Below the pieces are notes generated by a model that was not told the origin of the DNA, made no database searches, and saw nothing but the letters and a program-made list of their open reading frames with translations. Positions 1 through 10,410 of a stretch of 64,000 nt of DNA are shown one piece after another. The stretch spans positions 472,545-536,544 of the forward strand of contig NZ_PVTH01000002.1 in the NCBI RefSeq assembly GCF_003002875.1, written 5' to 3'. The translations under genes and the position numbers were made by a program. Position 1 is the stretch's first letter. Each line of letters starts with the position of its first letter. This DNA is from Arcticibacter pallidicorallinus. Lineage in GTDB: Bacteria; Bacteroidota; Bacteroidia; Sphingobacteriales; Sphingobacteriaceae.

Positions 1-262
1 GGGCTAACTGAGCTGCAAAGATCGCTTCCTTAGCGTTACGGGCACCGGATGTATTCGGCAAGAGTTGCACTTCCGGGAATTGTAAATGACTGATAAGGGA
101 GTCGGTGTCGGTATGAAAGTCTATTCGCTTCAGCGCAACCGTAACCATGTTGGTGGATGACGCCAAAACGGCTTTACTCATAAGATCCGGGCTGCCGAAT
201 TTTCCTGTGCCAAGAAAAAGACGGGATTTAAACTCCTGACCTGCTATAATTAAATTTTTCAT
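1..262 (-). CDS. thiG: Thiazole synthase ThiG (N-terminal part, runs off left edge)
   Basis: About 87 codons are visible from an ATG at 260-262, and the gene continues beyond position 1. The translation starts [20 protein letters not shown], followed by VTVALKR and [14 protein letters not shown], which are N-terminal blocks of ThiG. ThiG forms the thiazole phosphate moiety of thiamine from deoxyxylulose phosphate, ThiS thiocarboxylate and dehydroglycine. The lysine of the VTVALKR block lies close to the region that binds the substrate; the Schiff-base lysine itself may be this one or may lie outside the window, so I do not assign it. The gene overlaps the 3' end of thiE by 35 bp and is the last visible gene of the thiamine operon. 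Confidence 0.9.
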   Translation of the reverse strand, partial: MKNLIIAGQEFKSRLFLGTGKFGSPDLMSKAVLASSTNMVTVALKRIDFHTDTDSLISHLQFPEVQLLPNTSGARNAKEAIFAAQLA

Positions 263-878
263 CACTTTGAACTAAGATTTTTTGAATGATATCAGACTGA
301 CTAGAATGGGTTAAGGCTCCAGAAATGGCGACTCCGTATATGCCAGTATTGAGTATGGCGTCAATATCGTTTAACTGAATTCCTCCAATTGCGTAAATAG
401 GGATAGTAATCTCTTCTTTGCTAATTTGATCCAGAATGCTCTTATAGCCAGGTAAGCCGAGAATGGGACTTAAATTCTGTTTAGTTTCCGTGTATCTGAA
501 TGGACCTAGCCCGATGTAATCGCACTTTTGAGTTAGCCGCTGCTGGACGTGCTGAATTGTATTGGCGGTTCCACCAATTATTTTGTTGCTTCCCATGACA
601 GATCGGGCAAGCAGAATATCTGCGTCCTGTAGTCCCAAATGTACCCCCTCAGCGTCAACATGCTTTGCTATATCGATTGAATCGTTAATGATGAGGGTAG
701 AGCGGTATTTTTCTGTAAGGGTTCTAACCTGTTCAGCTAAGGTCAAAACTTGTTCATGGGGTTGGTTTTTAAATCTAAGTTGTATCCAGGTACACCCATT
801 ATCGAGTACCCTTTCGATGTTTGCCAACTGCTCTTCTGAGTTCAGGCCTTGTGATATGTATTGGAGTTTGCTATACAT
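228..878 (-). CDS. thiE: Thiamine phosphate synthase
   Basis: This 216-residue protein matches the length and motif order of ThiE, the TIM-barrel enzyme that joins HMP pyrophosphate and thiazole phosphate to make thiamine phosphate. Visible motifs are WIQLRFK (about 31-37), the IND motif (64-66), GVHLG with a following Asp (78-85), YIGLGPF with TETK (121-133), AIGGI (163-167) and GVAISGA (182-188). These include the metal and diphosphate binding positions of the family. It overlaps thiD by 8 bp and thiG by 35 bp, so translational coupling is likely. It is the canonical ThiE of the operon, in contrast to the divergent paralogue at 1599-2195. Confidence 0.93.
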   Translation of the reverse strand: MYSKLQYISQGLNSEEQLANIERVLDNGCTWIQLRFKNQPHEQVLTLAEQVRTLTEKYRSTLIINDSIDIAKHVDAEGVHLGLQDADILLARSVMGSNKIIGGTANTIQHVQQRLTQKCDYIGLGPFRYTETKQNLSPILGLPGYKSILDQISKEEITIPIYAIGGIQLNDIDAILNTGIYGVAISGALTHSSQSDIIQKILVQSDEKFNYSRSGV

Positions 879-1620
879 GATGATATGCTAAGAGATTTGA
901 ATTGCTTCCCAACGCCTTCTCGATATAACGTTTTGCGTTTGTGCAGGCGTTTTCAAGGCTTTCTCGCTTTGCAAGAAAAGCAGTAATTGAGGAGGAAAGA
1001 ATACAGCCCGACCCATGCTTGGGAAGGAGTTGTTGGGTGACCGGAGCGAGGCTGATCTGTTGCGAACGAATGAAAAGCTGGTCAGTGCCTAACGCTGTTG
1101 GATGATGTCCTCCTTTCAGGAGCACATTTGTATGATGCGAAAGTGTACGGGCTGCAGTAACCGGATCGCTTTTTTTTGAGAGATCGACAGCCTCCCGCAG
1201 GTTAGGAGTGATCAATGTGATTTTTCCCAGCAGCTTCTGAAGGCTGGAGGTGTCGCTAAAGTTATTGAAGTCGAAACCTGACGATGCCGTTAGTACAGGA
1301 TCCCAGACGATGTTTGGAATACCGCTAGCGATCAGTATGTCCAGAATCCGGTCAAGGCTCTGGGCGCTCGGAACCAGGCCTATCTTGACTGCCGCAATCT
1401 TATATCGGTGCAGTAATGGTTTGATCTGACAAATGATTTCGTCGTCGTCGATCCATCTTACACTGTCAAACCGATCCTCCGTTTGGCAGGTAATAGCGGT
1501 GGTGACGCCAAAGCCAAGGCATTTATGCTGTTCAAATGTCTTGACATCTGCCAGGAGCCCCGCCCCACCACATGGGTCTAAGCCGGCAATGCTAAGTGTT
1601 ATGGCCCTTGTGTATTCCAT
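871..1620 (-). CDS. thiD: Hydroxymethylpyrimidine/phosphomethylpyrimidine kinase
   Basis: ThiD phosphorylates HMP and HMP phosphate to give the pyrophosphate used by ThiE. I start it at the ATG at 1620 (MEYTRAITLSIAGLDPCGG, 249 aa). The reading frame stays open for 15 more codons upstream, but those residues look unlike the family and lie deep inside the previous gene. Ribokinase-fold features are visible: CGGAG near 17-21, WDPVL at 106-110, ITPN at 137-140, LLKGGHH at 167-173 and the anion-hole/catalytic HGSGC at 202-206. It overlaps the upstream tenI-like gene by 22 bp and thiE by 8 bp. Confidence 0.93.
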   Translation of the reverse strand: MEYTRAITLSIAGLDPCGGAGLLADVKTFEQHKCLGFGVTTAITCQTEDRFDSVRWIDDDEIICQIKPLLHRYKIAAVKIGLVPSAQSLDRILDILIASGIPNIVWDPVLTASSGFDFNNFSDTSSLQKLLGKITLITPNLREAVDLSKKSDPVTAARTLSHHTNVLLKGGHHPTALGTDQLFIRSQQISLAPVTQQLLPKHGSGCILSSSITAFLAKRESLENACTNAKRYIEKALGSNSNLLAYHHV

Positions 1621-2194
1621 ATTTTTTTTATCTGAAGAAAGTTTCTCAGCGGTGTGTGCGAGCACCAGATGGTTCCCAGCAGCGCAACTCCGTCGAAATG
1701 TCCTCTTAACAGATGGACGTTTGACGCCTCTATGCCCCCTATAGCAATAGCTCTGGTGCTTTTTCTCAAGCTTGGTATCGCACCCTCAAGAGATGCGGTA
1801 TAACCAGGTTTGGAGATACTGTCGAAGACAGGTCCTAGAAAAGAGTAACCAAATGAGGGGTTAAGTCGCTCGAAGTCTTCAGTGTTATGTACTGATGTGG
1901 ATAGTTGATAGCCCTTGTTTCTTAGTAGTTGCGGCATATTATACCCTTGCCTCCGCCGGTGGGGTTCGCCGAAATGTAATCGTCTGATTCCATATCGATC
2001 CGCCAGGTGGTGATGCTGGTGAAGGCTGATTTTAGGGTAATATCTGCTGTCGAGCGCTTCTATCAATTTCATCACATCTTGCTCGCTGTCTTGCGGTCTT
2101 CGAATATGAAAGAGGTCCAAGCCCTCATCAAAAAGTTGTTTGATGAGGGCGGTTTCTTCAGCTAAGGAAGTTGGGTTAGATATTAAAATCAACA

Positions 2195-2195
<1 letters not shown>
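1599..2195 (-). CDS. ThiE/TenI-like thiamine protein
   Basis: This 198-residue protein has the ThiE/TenI barrel outline: LHFG (73-76), SVH (101-103), FLGPVFDSIS (119-128), AIGGI (151-155) and GVALLG (169-174). It has lost the ThiE IND/metal-binding segment, where it reads LHQHHH (58-63), and it lacks the usual GVHLGQxD. This pattern fits TenI, the thiazole tautomerase that makes the aromatic thiazole, better than a working thiamine phosphate synthase. The histidine in SVH is at the place of the TenI catalytic histidine, although some ThiE proteins also carry a histidine there. The start codon overlaps the thiC stop codon in a TAATG, which implies coupled translation. Family membership is firm; the tautomerase activity is inference. 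Confidence 0.75.
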
Positions 2196-4211
<2,016 letters not shown>

Positions 4212-4214
<3 letters not shown>

Positions 4215-4241
4215 TCCTAAATAGATTAGACTTTAGGAATG
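4212..4241 (-). promoter_or_regulatory. Hairpin sequestering the thiS start codon (riboswitch expression platform)
   Basis: The arms 4232-4241 and 4212-4221 are perfect 10-bp inverted repeats (CATTCCTAAA and TTTAGGAATG on the minus strand) around a 10-nt loop. The 3' arm contains the AGGA ribosome-binding sequence and the ATG of thiS. Upstream on the same RNA, AATGAC near 4284-4289 can pair with GTCATT near 4238-4243, bridging a second hairpin (TATACAAG with CTTGTATA); this would compete with the sequestering stem. This arrangement fits translational control by the TPP aptamer. Confidence 0.7.
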
Positions 4242-4285
4242 ACTATAGGAACATATACAAGGGAATCTTGTATACGTATGTCATT

Positions 4286-4362
4286 AAACTTTTCCCTTCG
4301 GCAGTACTAGCTGCATCAGGTTCAAAGGGTTTTATCTCAGCCTACAGGCACCCCTAAAGTTT
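4286..4362 (-). promoter_or_regulatory. TPP riboswitch (THI element)
   Basis: Read on the minus strand, the element contains the conserved blocks GGGGTGCC, GGCTGAGAT, ACCCTTTGAACCTGAT and a closing GAAGGGAA, in the order of the THI box. The terminal P1 stem is AAACTTT pairing with AAAGTTT at the two ends. It lies about 70 nt before thiS and would repress the thiamine operon when thiamine pyrophosphate is bound. No run of T that would make a terminator follows it, so control is probably translational. Confidence 0.95.
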
Positions 4363-4364
4363 TA

Positions 4365-4396
4365 TAAAAGTAGATGATTAATCTCGAAGATCCAAA
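4365..4396 (-). promoter_or_regulatory. Probable promoter of the thiamine operon
   Basis: On the minus strand TTTG and TACTTTTA are separated by 20 bp, close to the Bacteroidota pattern TTTG-N19-TAnnTTTG (7 of 8 in the -7 box). It is just upstream of the riboswitch and just downstream of manC, so transcription would begin at about the first base of the P1 stem. Confidence 0.4.
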
Positions 4397-4402
4397 CGGA
4401 GG

Positions 4403-5500
4403 CTAAATATACTTGTCTCCGAATTTTGTCTTCACCTCGGCGACGATCTGCTTTACCTCTTGCTCGCTTTCTCTTGGAATGATCATGATGGTGTCGTTTG
4501 ACTCAGCAATAATGTAGTCATTTAATCCCTTAACAATCAGTTTTTTTCCTTCCGGAATGTTGATCATGCAGCCTGTAGTTTCTGTCAGAATGGTACCACC
4601 GGAGGGGATAACGACATTCTGATCTTCATCTTTAGACGCAAGTGAATACAGGGATGCCCAGGTACCCAGATCAGACCACCCGAACTCTACTGGCAACACA
4701 TAAACGTTTTGCGCCTTTTCCATGATTCCGTAGTCGATGGAGATGTTTTCACAATTTGGATAATTGTCTTTAAGAAAAGCAGCTTCTCCATCTGTGTTAT
4801 AGACATTTCTTCCCTGAAGAAACAGTTCGTTCATTTCAGGCAATTGCGATTCAAATGCTTTGAGCACTTCGGCGGCGCTCCAGATAAAGATGCCTGCGTT
4901 CCACAAGTAGTCTCCGCTGTTGATGAAGCTTTGAGCTCTTTCTTTATCGGGCTTTTCTGTGAATTGTGCCACTTTCTTAAAGCCTTCTCCAAGATTTTGC
5001 TCATTAAATCGGATGTATCCGTATCCTGTGTCAGGTCTGGAAGGTTGGATGCCAAGGGTGATAAGGCATGGATTCGTCTCCGCGGTTTGCAGTGCATTAG
5101 TAACATCTTTGCTAAACTGAACAGAGTTGAGTATCAGATGGTCGGAAGGAGCTACCACTATCGAAGCGCTGGGATTCAACTCGCTGATTTTGTGACAAGC
5201 ATAAGCTATGCAGGGGGCCGTGTTACGCATAACCGGCTCACACAAAATCTGGTGTTCCTGAATTCCTTTTAACTGCTCCCCAACGAGGTCTTTGTACTTG
5301 TCATTGGTAAGGATATAGATGTTCTGCGCCGGAACGATCGACTTGAAACGTTCATAGGTAGCTTGGATCAAGCTCATGCCTGTACCAGCAATATCTATAA
5401 ACTGCTTAGGCATCGCCGTGCGGCTAACTGGCCAAAATCTGCTTCCTATTCCGCCGGCCATGATCACCGCATAGTAATTGGAATTGAGTTCTTGATTCAT
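4403..5500 (-). CDS. manC: Mannose-1-phosphate guanylyltransferase
   Basis: This cytoplasmic nucleotidyltransferase makes GDP-mannose from GTP and mannose 1-phosphate, a donor for exopolysaccharide and glycan synthesis. The 365-residue protein starts with AVIMAGGIGSRFWPVSR and PKQF (11-34), the nucleotide-binding signature of the family, followed by VAPSDHL, FTEKP, YLWNAGIFIW and EFGWSDLGTW. It is the short form without the C-terminal phosphomannose isomerase domain found in some ManC proteins. It is transcribed away from the WcaJ-like transferase at 6081 and lies upstream of the thiamine operon on the same strand. Confidence 0.93.
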   Translation of the reverse strand: MNQELNSNYYAVIMAGGIGSRFWPVSRTAMPKQFIDIAGTGMSLIQATYERFKSIVPAQNIYILTNDKYKDLVGEQLKGIQEHQILCEPVMRNTAPCIAYACHKISELNPSASIVVAPSDHLILNSVQFSKDVTNALQTAETNPCLITLGIQPSRPDTGYGYIRFNEQNLGEGFKKVAQFTEKPDKERAQSFINSGDYLWNAGIFIWSAAEVLKAFESQLPEMNELFLQGRNVYNTDGEAAFLKDNYPNCENISIDYGIMEKAQNVYVLPVEFGWSDLGTWASLYSLASKDEDQNVVIPSGGTILTETTGCMINIPEGKKLIVKGLNDYIIAESNDTIMIIPRESEQEVKQIVAEVKTKFGDKYI

Positions 5501-5659
5501 TGGTGTATGAGTATTAAGTTAAATTTCCATTTTTCCGTAAAAGTATAGTTTTCTAATCTAGTATCTACTATATGAAACGTTTCGTGTAAAAGGAGGAGCT
5601 TTGATGATTGGTCATTCCGTACGAGTTTGCACACTAAAGAATTAATGGAGGATATACTT

Positions 5660-5830
5660 CTACGTCTGAGGTTGACGAAAGTGGAATGTATGGAAGCATT
5701 TTTCGCATTTATACTTCCTAATATCTTGTCCCATACACAAAAGTTTGCCTGCAAATGACCTTTTGATACGGACAACATCTGAGGATTTACATTTGGGGCA
5801 TTTCTTATCGGACGAAAATATTTTAACCAT
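5660..5830 (-). CDS. Small four-cysteine zinc-ribbon protein
   Basis: A 56-residue reading frame runs from the ATG at 5828-5830 to a TAG at 5660. It has two zinc knuckles, CPKC (11-14) and CEKC (42-45), spaced as in a rubredoxin-type zinc ribbon, and a basic surface (VVRIKR, RKYKC). There is a conserved-looking FHTFHF after the second knuckle. The four cysteines in this spacing are unlikely by chance, so I consider it a real gene. It may bind nucleic acid or act as a regulator; no function is shown. It sits between manC and the exopolysaccharide transferase. The other frame open over this stretch has no such features. Confidence 0.6.
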   Translation of the reverse strand: MVKIFSSDKKCPKCKSSDVVRIKRSFAGKLLCMGQDIRKYKCEKCFHTFHFRQPQT

Positions 5831-6037
5831 GGCGTTTAACTTTTATGTAAATGTCGTAACAGATGTTTCTTGAAGCAAGGGAATGTGAATTTTTAGTAAA
5901 ATGGCAATGCGCGGCAAGAGACTATCATCCAGAGCACGCAATTCTGGGATCTATTGCGAAATATGTGTGTAGTTATTAACTTTTTTGTAAAAAAAGCCCA
6001 TTAATGATCGATTATTTTCAATGTATTTCTTCCTTCA

Positions 6038-6066
6038 TTGAAATTTGTAAAAAACCGTTATCTTTG
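6038..6066 (+). promoter_or_regulatory. Promoter of the exopolysaccharide transferase gene
   Basis: TTG at 6038-6040 and TATCTTTG at 6059-6066 are 18 bp apart, matching the Bacteroidota -33/-7 promoter pattern. The -7 box ends 14 bp before the ATG at 6081, which leaves almost no untranslated leader. Confidence 0.6.
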
Positions 6067-6080
6067 ATCCATATTAATCT

Positions 6081-7478
6081 ATGAATATGCAAACACGATA
6101 CTTATACTTACTGCGTTTCGTGCTTCTGGCGACAGATATCATTCTAATAAATGTTTCCTTCTTTTTTTCCTTCTATGCGATCTTCGGTGTAAATGCGTCG
6201 CCTCTCGATGGTTCTTATAAGAATTATCTGCTCGTTTGCAATCTTATCTGGTTTTTTACCTCCAATTTATGCGGACTGTACCGCAACGAATCTCTGAGTC
6301 AGATCGTGAGTATTTATCGTGCAACCTGGAGAGCGGTAGCCCTGCACGCGGTGATTTTCGTTTTTTATCTGACCTTCTCTGATAATTACACCATCTCAAA
6401 GCCTTTCATAATTTCCCTATACGTTGCCATGGGTATTGGCTTCTTATTCAGCCGTTTTGCAGGTACTTTTTTCGAGTTTGTTTTATATAGACATTTCAAG
6501 GTCAGCAGGCCCGTCGCAGTATTAGGTAAAAACCATACAGGTCTTCGCTTGGCTGGATACCTTGAAAAAAGCCAAAACTTCAAGTTCGAGGGTTTTCTTC
6601 ATAATGAGGAAGATACCTTATTTGTGCAGGAAGATGGATCTTTAATGCCTTCTACTTGTGAGCATATTGCCGATGCGGCAAGACGAGGGATCAAGGACGT
6701 GTATGTGTCTTTGACACCCGATAGAATGGTTGATGCAAAGTATCTTCTCGAGGAAGCGGAGAAGCAATGTGTCAGACTGAAGTTCGTACCCGACCTGAGT
6801 GGATCGCTTGCTGCTCCATTTACTGTGAGTTATTTGGGAGAGTTTCCTGTAATAAGTATGCGACACGAACCTCTCGAAAATATGCAGAACAGGTTTAAAA
6901 AACGTGTTTTCGATGTCGTCGTTAGTTCATTGGTAATTGTGTTTATTATGAGTTGGCTGGTTCCTGTTATAGGTATTATTATTAAAGCCCAAAGTCGGGG
7001 ACCTATATTTTTTAAGCAGCTGCGAAGTGGCCGCAATAATGAGCCGTTTTGGTGTTATAAGTTCAGAAGCATGAGAATGAACAATGACAGCGATCACAGG
7101 CAAGCAAGGAGGGGCGATAATAGGATAACGCCTATCGGACGTTTTTTGAGGAAGAGTAGCCTTGATGAGTTTCCCCAGTTCTTTAATGTTCTGAAAGGTA
7201 ATATGAGTATCATTGGTCCCCGTCCTCATATGTTAAAACATACTGAACAGTATAGTGCGATAATAGACCGCTATATGGTAAGACAATTTCTAAAACCCGG
7301 CATAAGCGGCTGGGCGCAGGTCAATGGTTATAGAGGCGAAACTGAAGATCCGAAGCTGATGGAAAAACGTGTTGAACACGACATTTGGTACATGGAAAAC
7401 TGGAGTGCCATGCTAGATGTGAAGATCATTTTCATGACTGTCATTAATATTTTTAAGGGCGAGGATAACGCCTTCTAG
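6081..7478 (+). CDS. WcaJ-type undecaprenyl-phosphate sugar phosphotransferase
   Basis: This inner-membrane enzyme would start exopolysaccharide repeat-unit assembly by placing a sugar phosphate on undecaprenyl phosphate. The 465-residue protein has four or so hydrophobic helices in the first 135 residues, a Rossmann-like CoA-binding-type middle domain (about 143-255, starting with PVAVLGK), one more membrane helix (275-301) and a C-terminal bacterial sugar transferase domain. The catalytic domain shows YKFRSM (326-331), SLDEFPQFFNVLKG, MSIIGPRP and PGISGWAQVNGYRG. The likely sugar is glucose or galactose by family, but this cannot be read from the sequence. No other glycosyltransferase genes follow it here. 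Confidence 0.9.
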   Translation: MNMQTRYLYLLRFVLLATDIILINVSFFFSFYAIFGVNASPLDGSYKNYLLVCNLIWFFTSNLCGLYRNESLSQIVSIYRATWRAVALHAVIFVFYLTFSDNYTISKPFIISLYVAMGIGFLFSRFAGTFFEFVLYRHFKVSRPVAVLGKNHTGLRLAGYLEKSQNFKFEGFLHNEEDTLFVQEDGSLMPSTCEHIADAARRGIKDVYVSLTPDRMVDAKYLLEEAEKQCVRLKFVPDLSGSLAAPFTVSYLGEFPVISMRHEPLENMQNRFKKRVFDVVVSSLVIVFIMSWLVPVIGIIIKAQSRGPIFFKQLRSGRNNEPFWCYKFRSMRMNNDSDHRQARRGDNRITPIGRFLRKSSLDEFPQFFNVLKGNMSIIGPRPHMLKHTEQYSAIIDRYMVRQFLKPGISGWAQVNGYRGETEDPKLMEKRVEHDIWYMENWSAMLDVKIIFMTVINIFKGEDNAF

Positions 7479-7534
7479 ATTGCGACTTTCATATTATATC
7501 TCCATTTTTTTGTAACGTATTGAAAAACAATTTA

Positions 7535-7563
7535 TTGTTTTTGTTATTAATATAATATCTTTG
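7535..7563 (+). promoter_or_regulatory. Promoter of the barrel/lipoprotein pair
   Basis: TTG at 7535-7537 and TATCTTTG at 7556-7563 are 18 bp apart, the same spacing and -7 sequence as the promoter at 6038. The leader to the ATG at 7635 is about 65 nt. It would drive both 7635-8351 and 8365-9969. Confidence 0.6.
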
Positions 7564-7634
7564 CACCAAACTTAAAATAATATCTTATAGACAACAATCT
7601 ATATGTACATCGCTCAAACTGTAAACAAATAAAT

Positions 7635-8351
7635 ATGAAATCATCGCTCTTAATGCTTATGACAGGATGCTGCATGCTGGTCAGCACTCTTACGTTCGCT
7701 CAACAGGAATGGCTACCGGATGGTGCCGTTGGACAGCCGGCATTTAAAAACTCAGTAGGTATTACTGTCGGAACTCAAGGAATCGGCGCTGAAGTCGGCA
7801 TTCCTCTCTCAACAAGGTTCAACCTACGCCTTGCTACCAGTTTGCTTCCTTATGAAGGAGACGTGGTGAAAAAATTCAATAGCACTTTCGATTACAACAC
7901 CGATTTTAAGGTGGAATTCATGAATCTTAGTGCGTTTCTAGATTGGCAGCCTTTTCCGACTGCAGGATCTTTCTTCCGTAAGTTCGCTCTTACTGCCGGA
8001 GGTGCATATTTCTACAAAGCTGGTGGAAGTGCGAAAGTTATGCTGAAGGATGACTACTACTACGGTGACATTCCGTTCACTCCTGAAGAAGTTGGAGAAA
8101 TTAACACAGTAGTTGATTGGAAGGGCTGGGCGCCTTATGCAGGTCTGGGATGGCATAACATCACCATCGCTGATAACTTCAATCTGGGTCTAAACCTGGG
8201 TGCTTACTACTTAGGTTCACCGGATATCAATATGACTGCTACTAACTGGTTGTCATCAAATCCTGCAGTTAATGAGCCAATCCTTAGAAGAAACCTTAAG
8301 GATTACAAATGGCTACCTAAGTTTGAAATTAAGTTTGCTTACAACTACTAA
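7635..8351 (+). CDS. Outer-membrane beta-barrel protein
   Basis: The 238-residue protein begins with a signal peptide (about 22 residues, ending TFAQQ) and then alternates short amphipathic strands rich in aromatic and glycine residues, for example GITVGTQGIGAEVGIPL, FNLRLATSLLPYEG and FNLGLNLGAYYLG. It ends with FEIKFAYNY, an aromatic terminus typical of outer-membrane barrels. It probably forms an 8- to 10-strand barrel. The lipoprotein gene at 8365 follows after 13 bp and probably belongs to the same transcript. The function is not known. Confidence 0.75.
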   Translation: MKSSLLMLMTGCCMLVSTLTFAQQEWLPDGAVGQPAFKNSVGITVGTQGIGAEVGIPLSTRFNLRLATSLLPYEGDVVKKFNSTFDYNTDFKVEFMNLSAFLDWQPFPTAGSFFRKFALTAGGAYFYKAGGSAKVMLKDDYYYGDIPFTPEEVGEINTVVDWKGWAPYAGLGWHNITIADNFNLGLNLGAYYLGSPDINMTATNWLSSNPAVNEPILRRNLKDYKWLPKFEIKFAYNY

Positions 8352-8364
8352 CACCTGAACGGTT

Positions 8365-9969
8365 ATGAAAAAGATATTTTACCTCTCACTTATAACTTTT
8401 ATAAGCATCTTCGCTGCTTGTAAAAATCCTACAGATGATATCACGATTATCATCGAACCGAATCCATTTAATTATTCTACTGCCATTAAGGTGGATGACG
8501 TTGCTGGGAATGCGTTACCTAATGGATTGAAAGTTGAAATCTCAGGTCCAGATGCAGATGCTATTTACACCCCGTCTGGTACAAAAGACTTCAAAGTTCA
8601 GGACGGGTATATTTACACGAACGTTGATCCCCATAGAGATCCGACATTTAACAATTCGATAGAATTTAATGTAAAGGTTAGTGGTGATGCGATTTTGGAC
8701 GTGAATATTCCTTTTGAAGTGGTTTCTGGACAAAGTTTCCAAATGAAACCTATCAAAATTTTGAACCTGAACAACCCACCGGTTGGTGCTGCGGTTTCAA
8801 AGCCTAGCGTTACTCTGGCTACATTAGCTGCTCAGGACCAGATTATATCGACTAATACAGCTGCATCCTTAATTACTCGGTTAGAGTTAGAGGCTGGTAC
8901 GCAGTTCCTAAATGCCGCAGGACAAGTTTTATCAGGTACCAATCTGTCTACTATACTTGTTAATCTGGATCCAAGAACGTCGGCTGGTATTGCTTTATTC
9001 CCGGGTGGGTCGTTATCAAGCAGCTCAATTGTGAATGCCGCGGGTCAGACTATTGAAGGAGCCTTCAATCCTGCTGCTGTCACAAGCATTGAGTTCTTTG
9101 TAAACGATCAAGGTGTAAAGTCTTTCAACAAGCCAGTTACAGTTTATCAAAACATCGATCCAACTTACATCAATCCAAACACAAATGCATTGGTTAAAGC
9201 TGGCGACTTACTTGAAATCTATAGCTACGAAGTTGAAACTGGTACATTTAAGTACGAGAGAACTGCCGAGGTGGTTGTTCAATCGGGCAAATTATCGGTG
9301 TCTTATCCTATTGATCACTTGACGATCTATATTGCTGGATATCTGGAAGGTGCTTGTCCTCAGGCGAATCTAACCTTAGTTGCTGATTGGATGACCGAAG
9401 GTGTAACTTACCCACTAAATATTAAGTTCGTTAACAGTGCACAACAGACAATTTTGGAGCAAGTAATCTCCGTGTCTACTAACAATGCGCCTCTTGCGGT
9501 TCCTGCTATTCCATCAGGATCAAGATTGGTTATCACGCATCCTTCTACAGGCCAGGTATATTTTGATGGTGCAATAGACATCAACTGTGGAAGTGCTGTC
9601 AGTGTGACTTTGGCTAATATTCCTCAACAACCTGTTGTGACTATGCAGTTATTTGTTAGATGTCCGGGTAAGACTGCCAACGTGGAAGCACTGCCGACAT
9701 TCCAATTATACTATAGACTGGCCGGATCAAATGCCTCTTTCTTACCTTTGGGAGAAGTTGTGAATGGTTTTATTTCGACTACGAGTTTAGATGTAACCAA
9801 GAGATATGACTTCAGGGGCGTTTGGAACGACAAAATTAAGACTGTAGGTAATAGAGCAATTGTTGCCAATAACGAAGGGACTGTAGGACCAGGTTATATC
9901 CTGGGAGAAGTAGCTCCTGAAAATAATTTGCAGATGCTTACTGAAGCGTGTGCAGAGATCGGACAATAA
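8365..9969 (+). CDS. Surface lipoprotein of unknown function
   Basis: The 534-residue protein has a lipoprotein signal with the acylated cysteine at position 19 (SIFAAC). The next residues, KNPTDD, resemble the acidic stretch that exports lipoproteins to the surface in Bacteroidota. The rest looks beta-rich, with several Ig-like strand patterns (ALPNGLKVEISGP, VVTMQLFVRCPGK) and cysteines near the C-terminal third (ACPQ, INCGS, RCPGK) that might form disulfides. I do not recognise a named domain. It is 13 bp behind the beta-barrel gene and ends in a strong terminator, so the two form an operon. Confidence 0.75.
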   Translation: MKKIFYLSLITFISIFAACKNPTDDITIIIEPNPFNYSTAIKVDDVAGNALPNGLKVEISGPDADAIYTPSGTKDFKVQDGYIYTNVDPHRDPTFNNSIEFNVKVSGDAILDVNIPFEVVSGQSFQMKPIKILNLNNPPVGAAVSKPSVTLATLAAQDQIISTNTAASLITRLELEAGTQFLNAAGQVLSGTNLSTILVNLDPRTSAGIALFPGGSLSSSSIVNAAGQTIEGAFNPAAVTSIEFFVNDQGVKSFNKPVTVYQNIDPTYINPNTNALVKAGDLLEIYSYEVETGTFKYERTAEVVVQSGKLSVSYPIDHLTIYIAGYLEGACPQANLTLVADWMTEGVTYPLNIKFVNSAQQTILEQVISVSTNNAPLAVPAIPSGSRLVITHPSTGQVYFDGAIDINCGSAVSVTLANIPQQPVVTMQLFVRCPGKTANVEALPTFQLYYRLAGSNASFLPLGEVVNGFISTTSLDVTKRYDFRGVWNDKIKTVGNRAIVANNEGTVGPGYILGEVAPENNLQMLTEACAEIGQ

Positions 9970-10410
9970 AGATTCCATAATATTCCGCAAGGAATATTTA
10001 TTAGAAAGAGGGTGTATCATAGAAATATGATCACCCTCTTTTTCGTTTGATGACCTTTTAAAAGTTTCCTAAAGTTTTATGTCTTCCTCGGGTCGCCCCG
10101 GGGCATGTTAGTAGATCATGTGACATTGATACCGATATGGCGAAATTGGCTACAGCGACCAGCTTTCTATCAGTTTGTATTTTGGTTGGATGTAAATCAG
10201 GTTTTGGAACGCGGTTGGCTCTGACGTTTTTTATTTTATCAGCTGCTATACTCTTCCCAGACCGGGCAACCGAAATATTCTAATCTAGCCTGCTGGTACA
10301 GGTTAATACGTCGAGTAGTGACTTTCAAAAAAAATGATTCTCGTCACATTCTGGCGTTTTCACACTTATTCTCACAATATGTTGTAAAATTTGATAAAAA
10401 ATTAACCAAA
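9970..10410. other. Intergenic region before the 10411 lipoprotein
   Basis: This 441-bp stretch holds the terminator of the preceding operon (10006-10044). After it I see no known gene. A 48-codon frame on the plus strand from 10137 to 10283 encodes a hydrophobic peptide with a lipobox-like ILVGC and a second hydrophobic stretch (LTFFILSAAILF). It has no ribosome-binding site and could be chance. Confidence 0.4.
10006..10044 (+). terminator. Rho-independent terminator of the 7635-9969 operon
   Basis: The stem GAGGGTG paired with CACCCTC is extended inward by ATCAT with ATGAT, and is followed by TTTTTC. It is near-identical in design to the hairpins at 26469 and 63281. Confidence 0.85.

Noticed and set aside
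5497..5778. A 93-codon minus-strand frame
   Set aside because: It overlaps the zinc-ribbon frame in a different phase and has no signal, domain or ribosome-binding site. The zinc-ribbon frame explains this stretch better.
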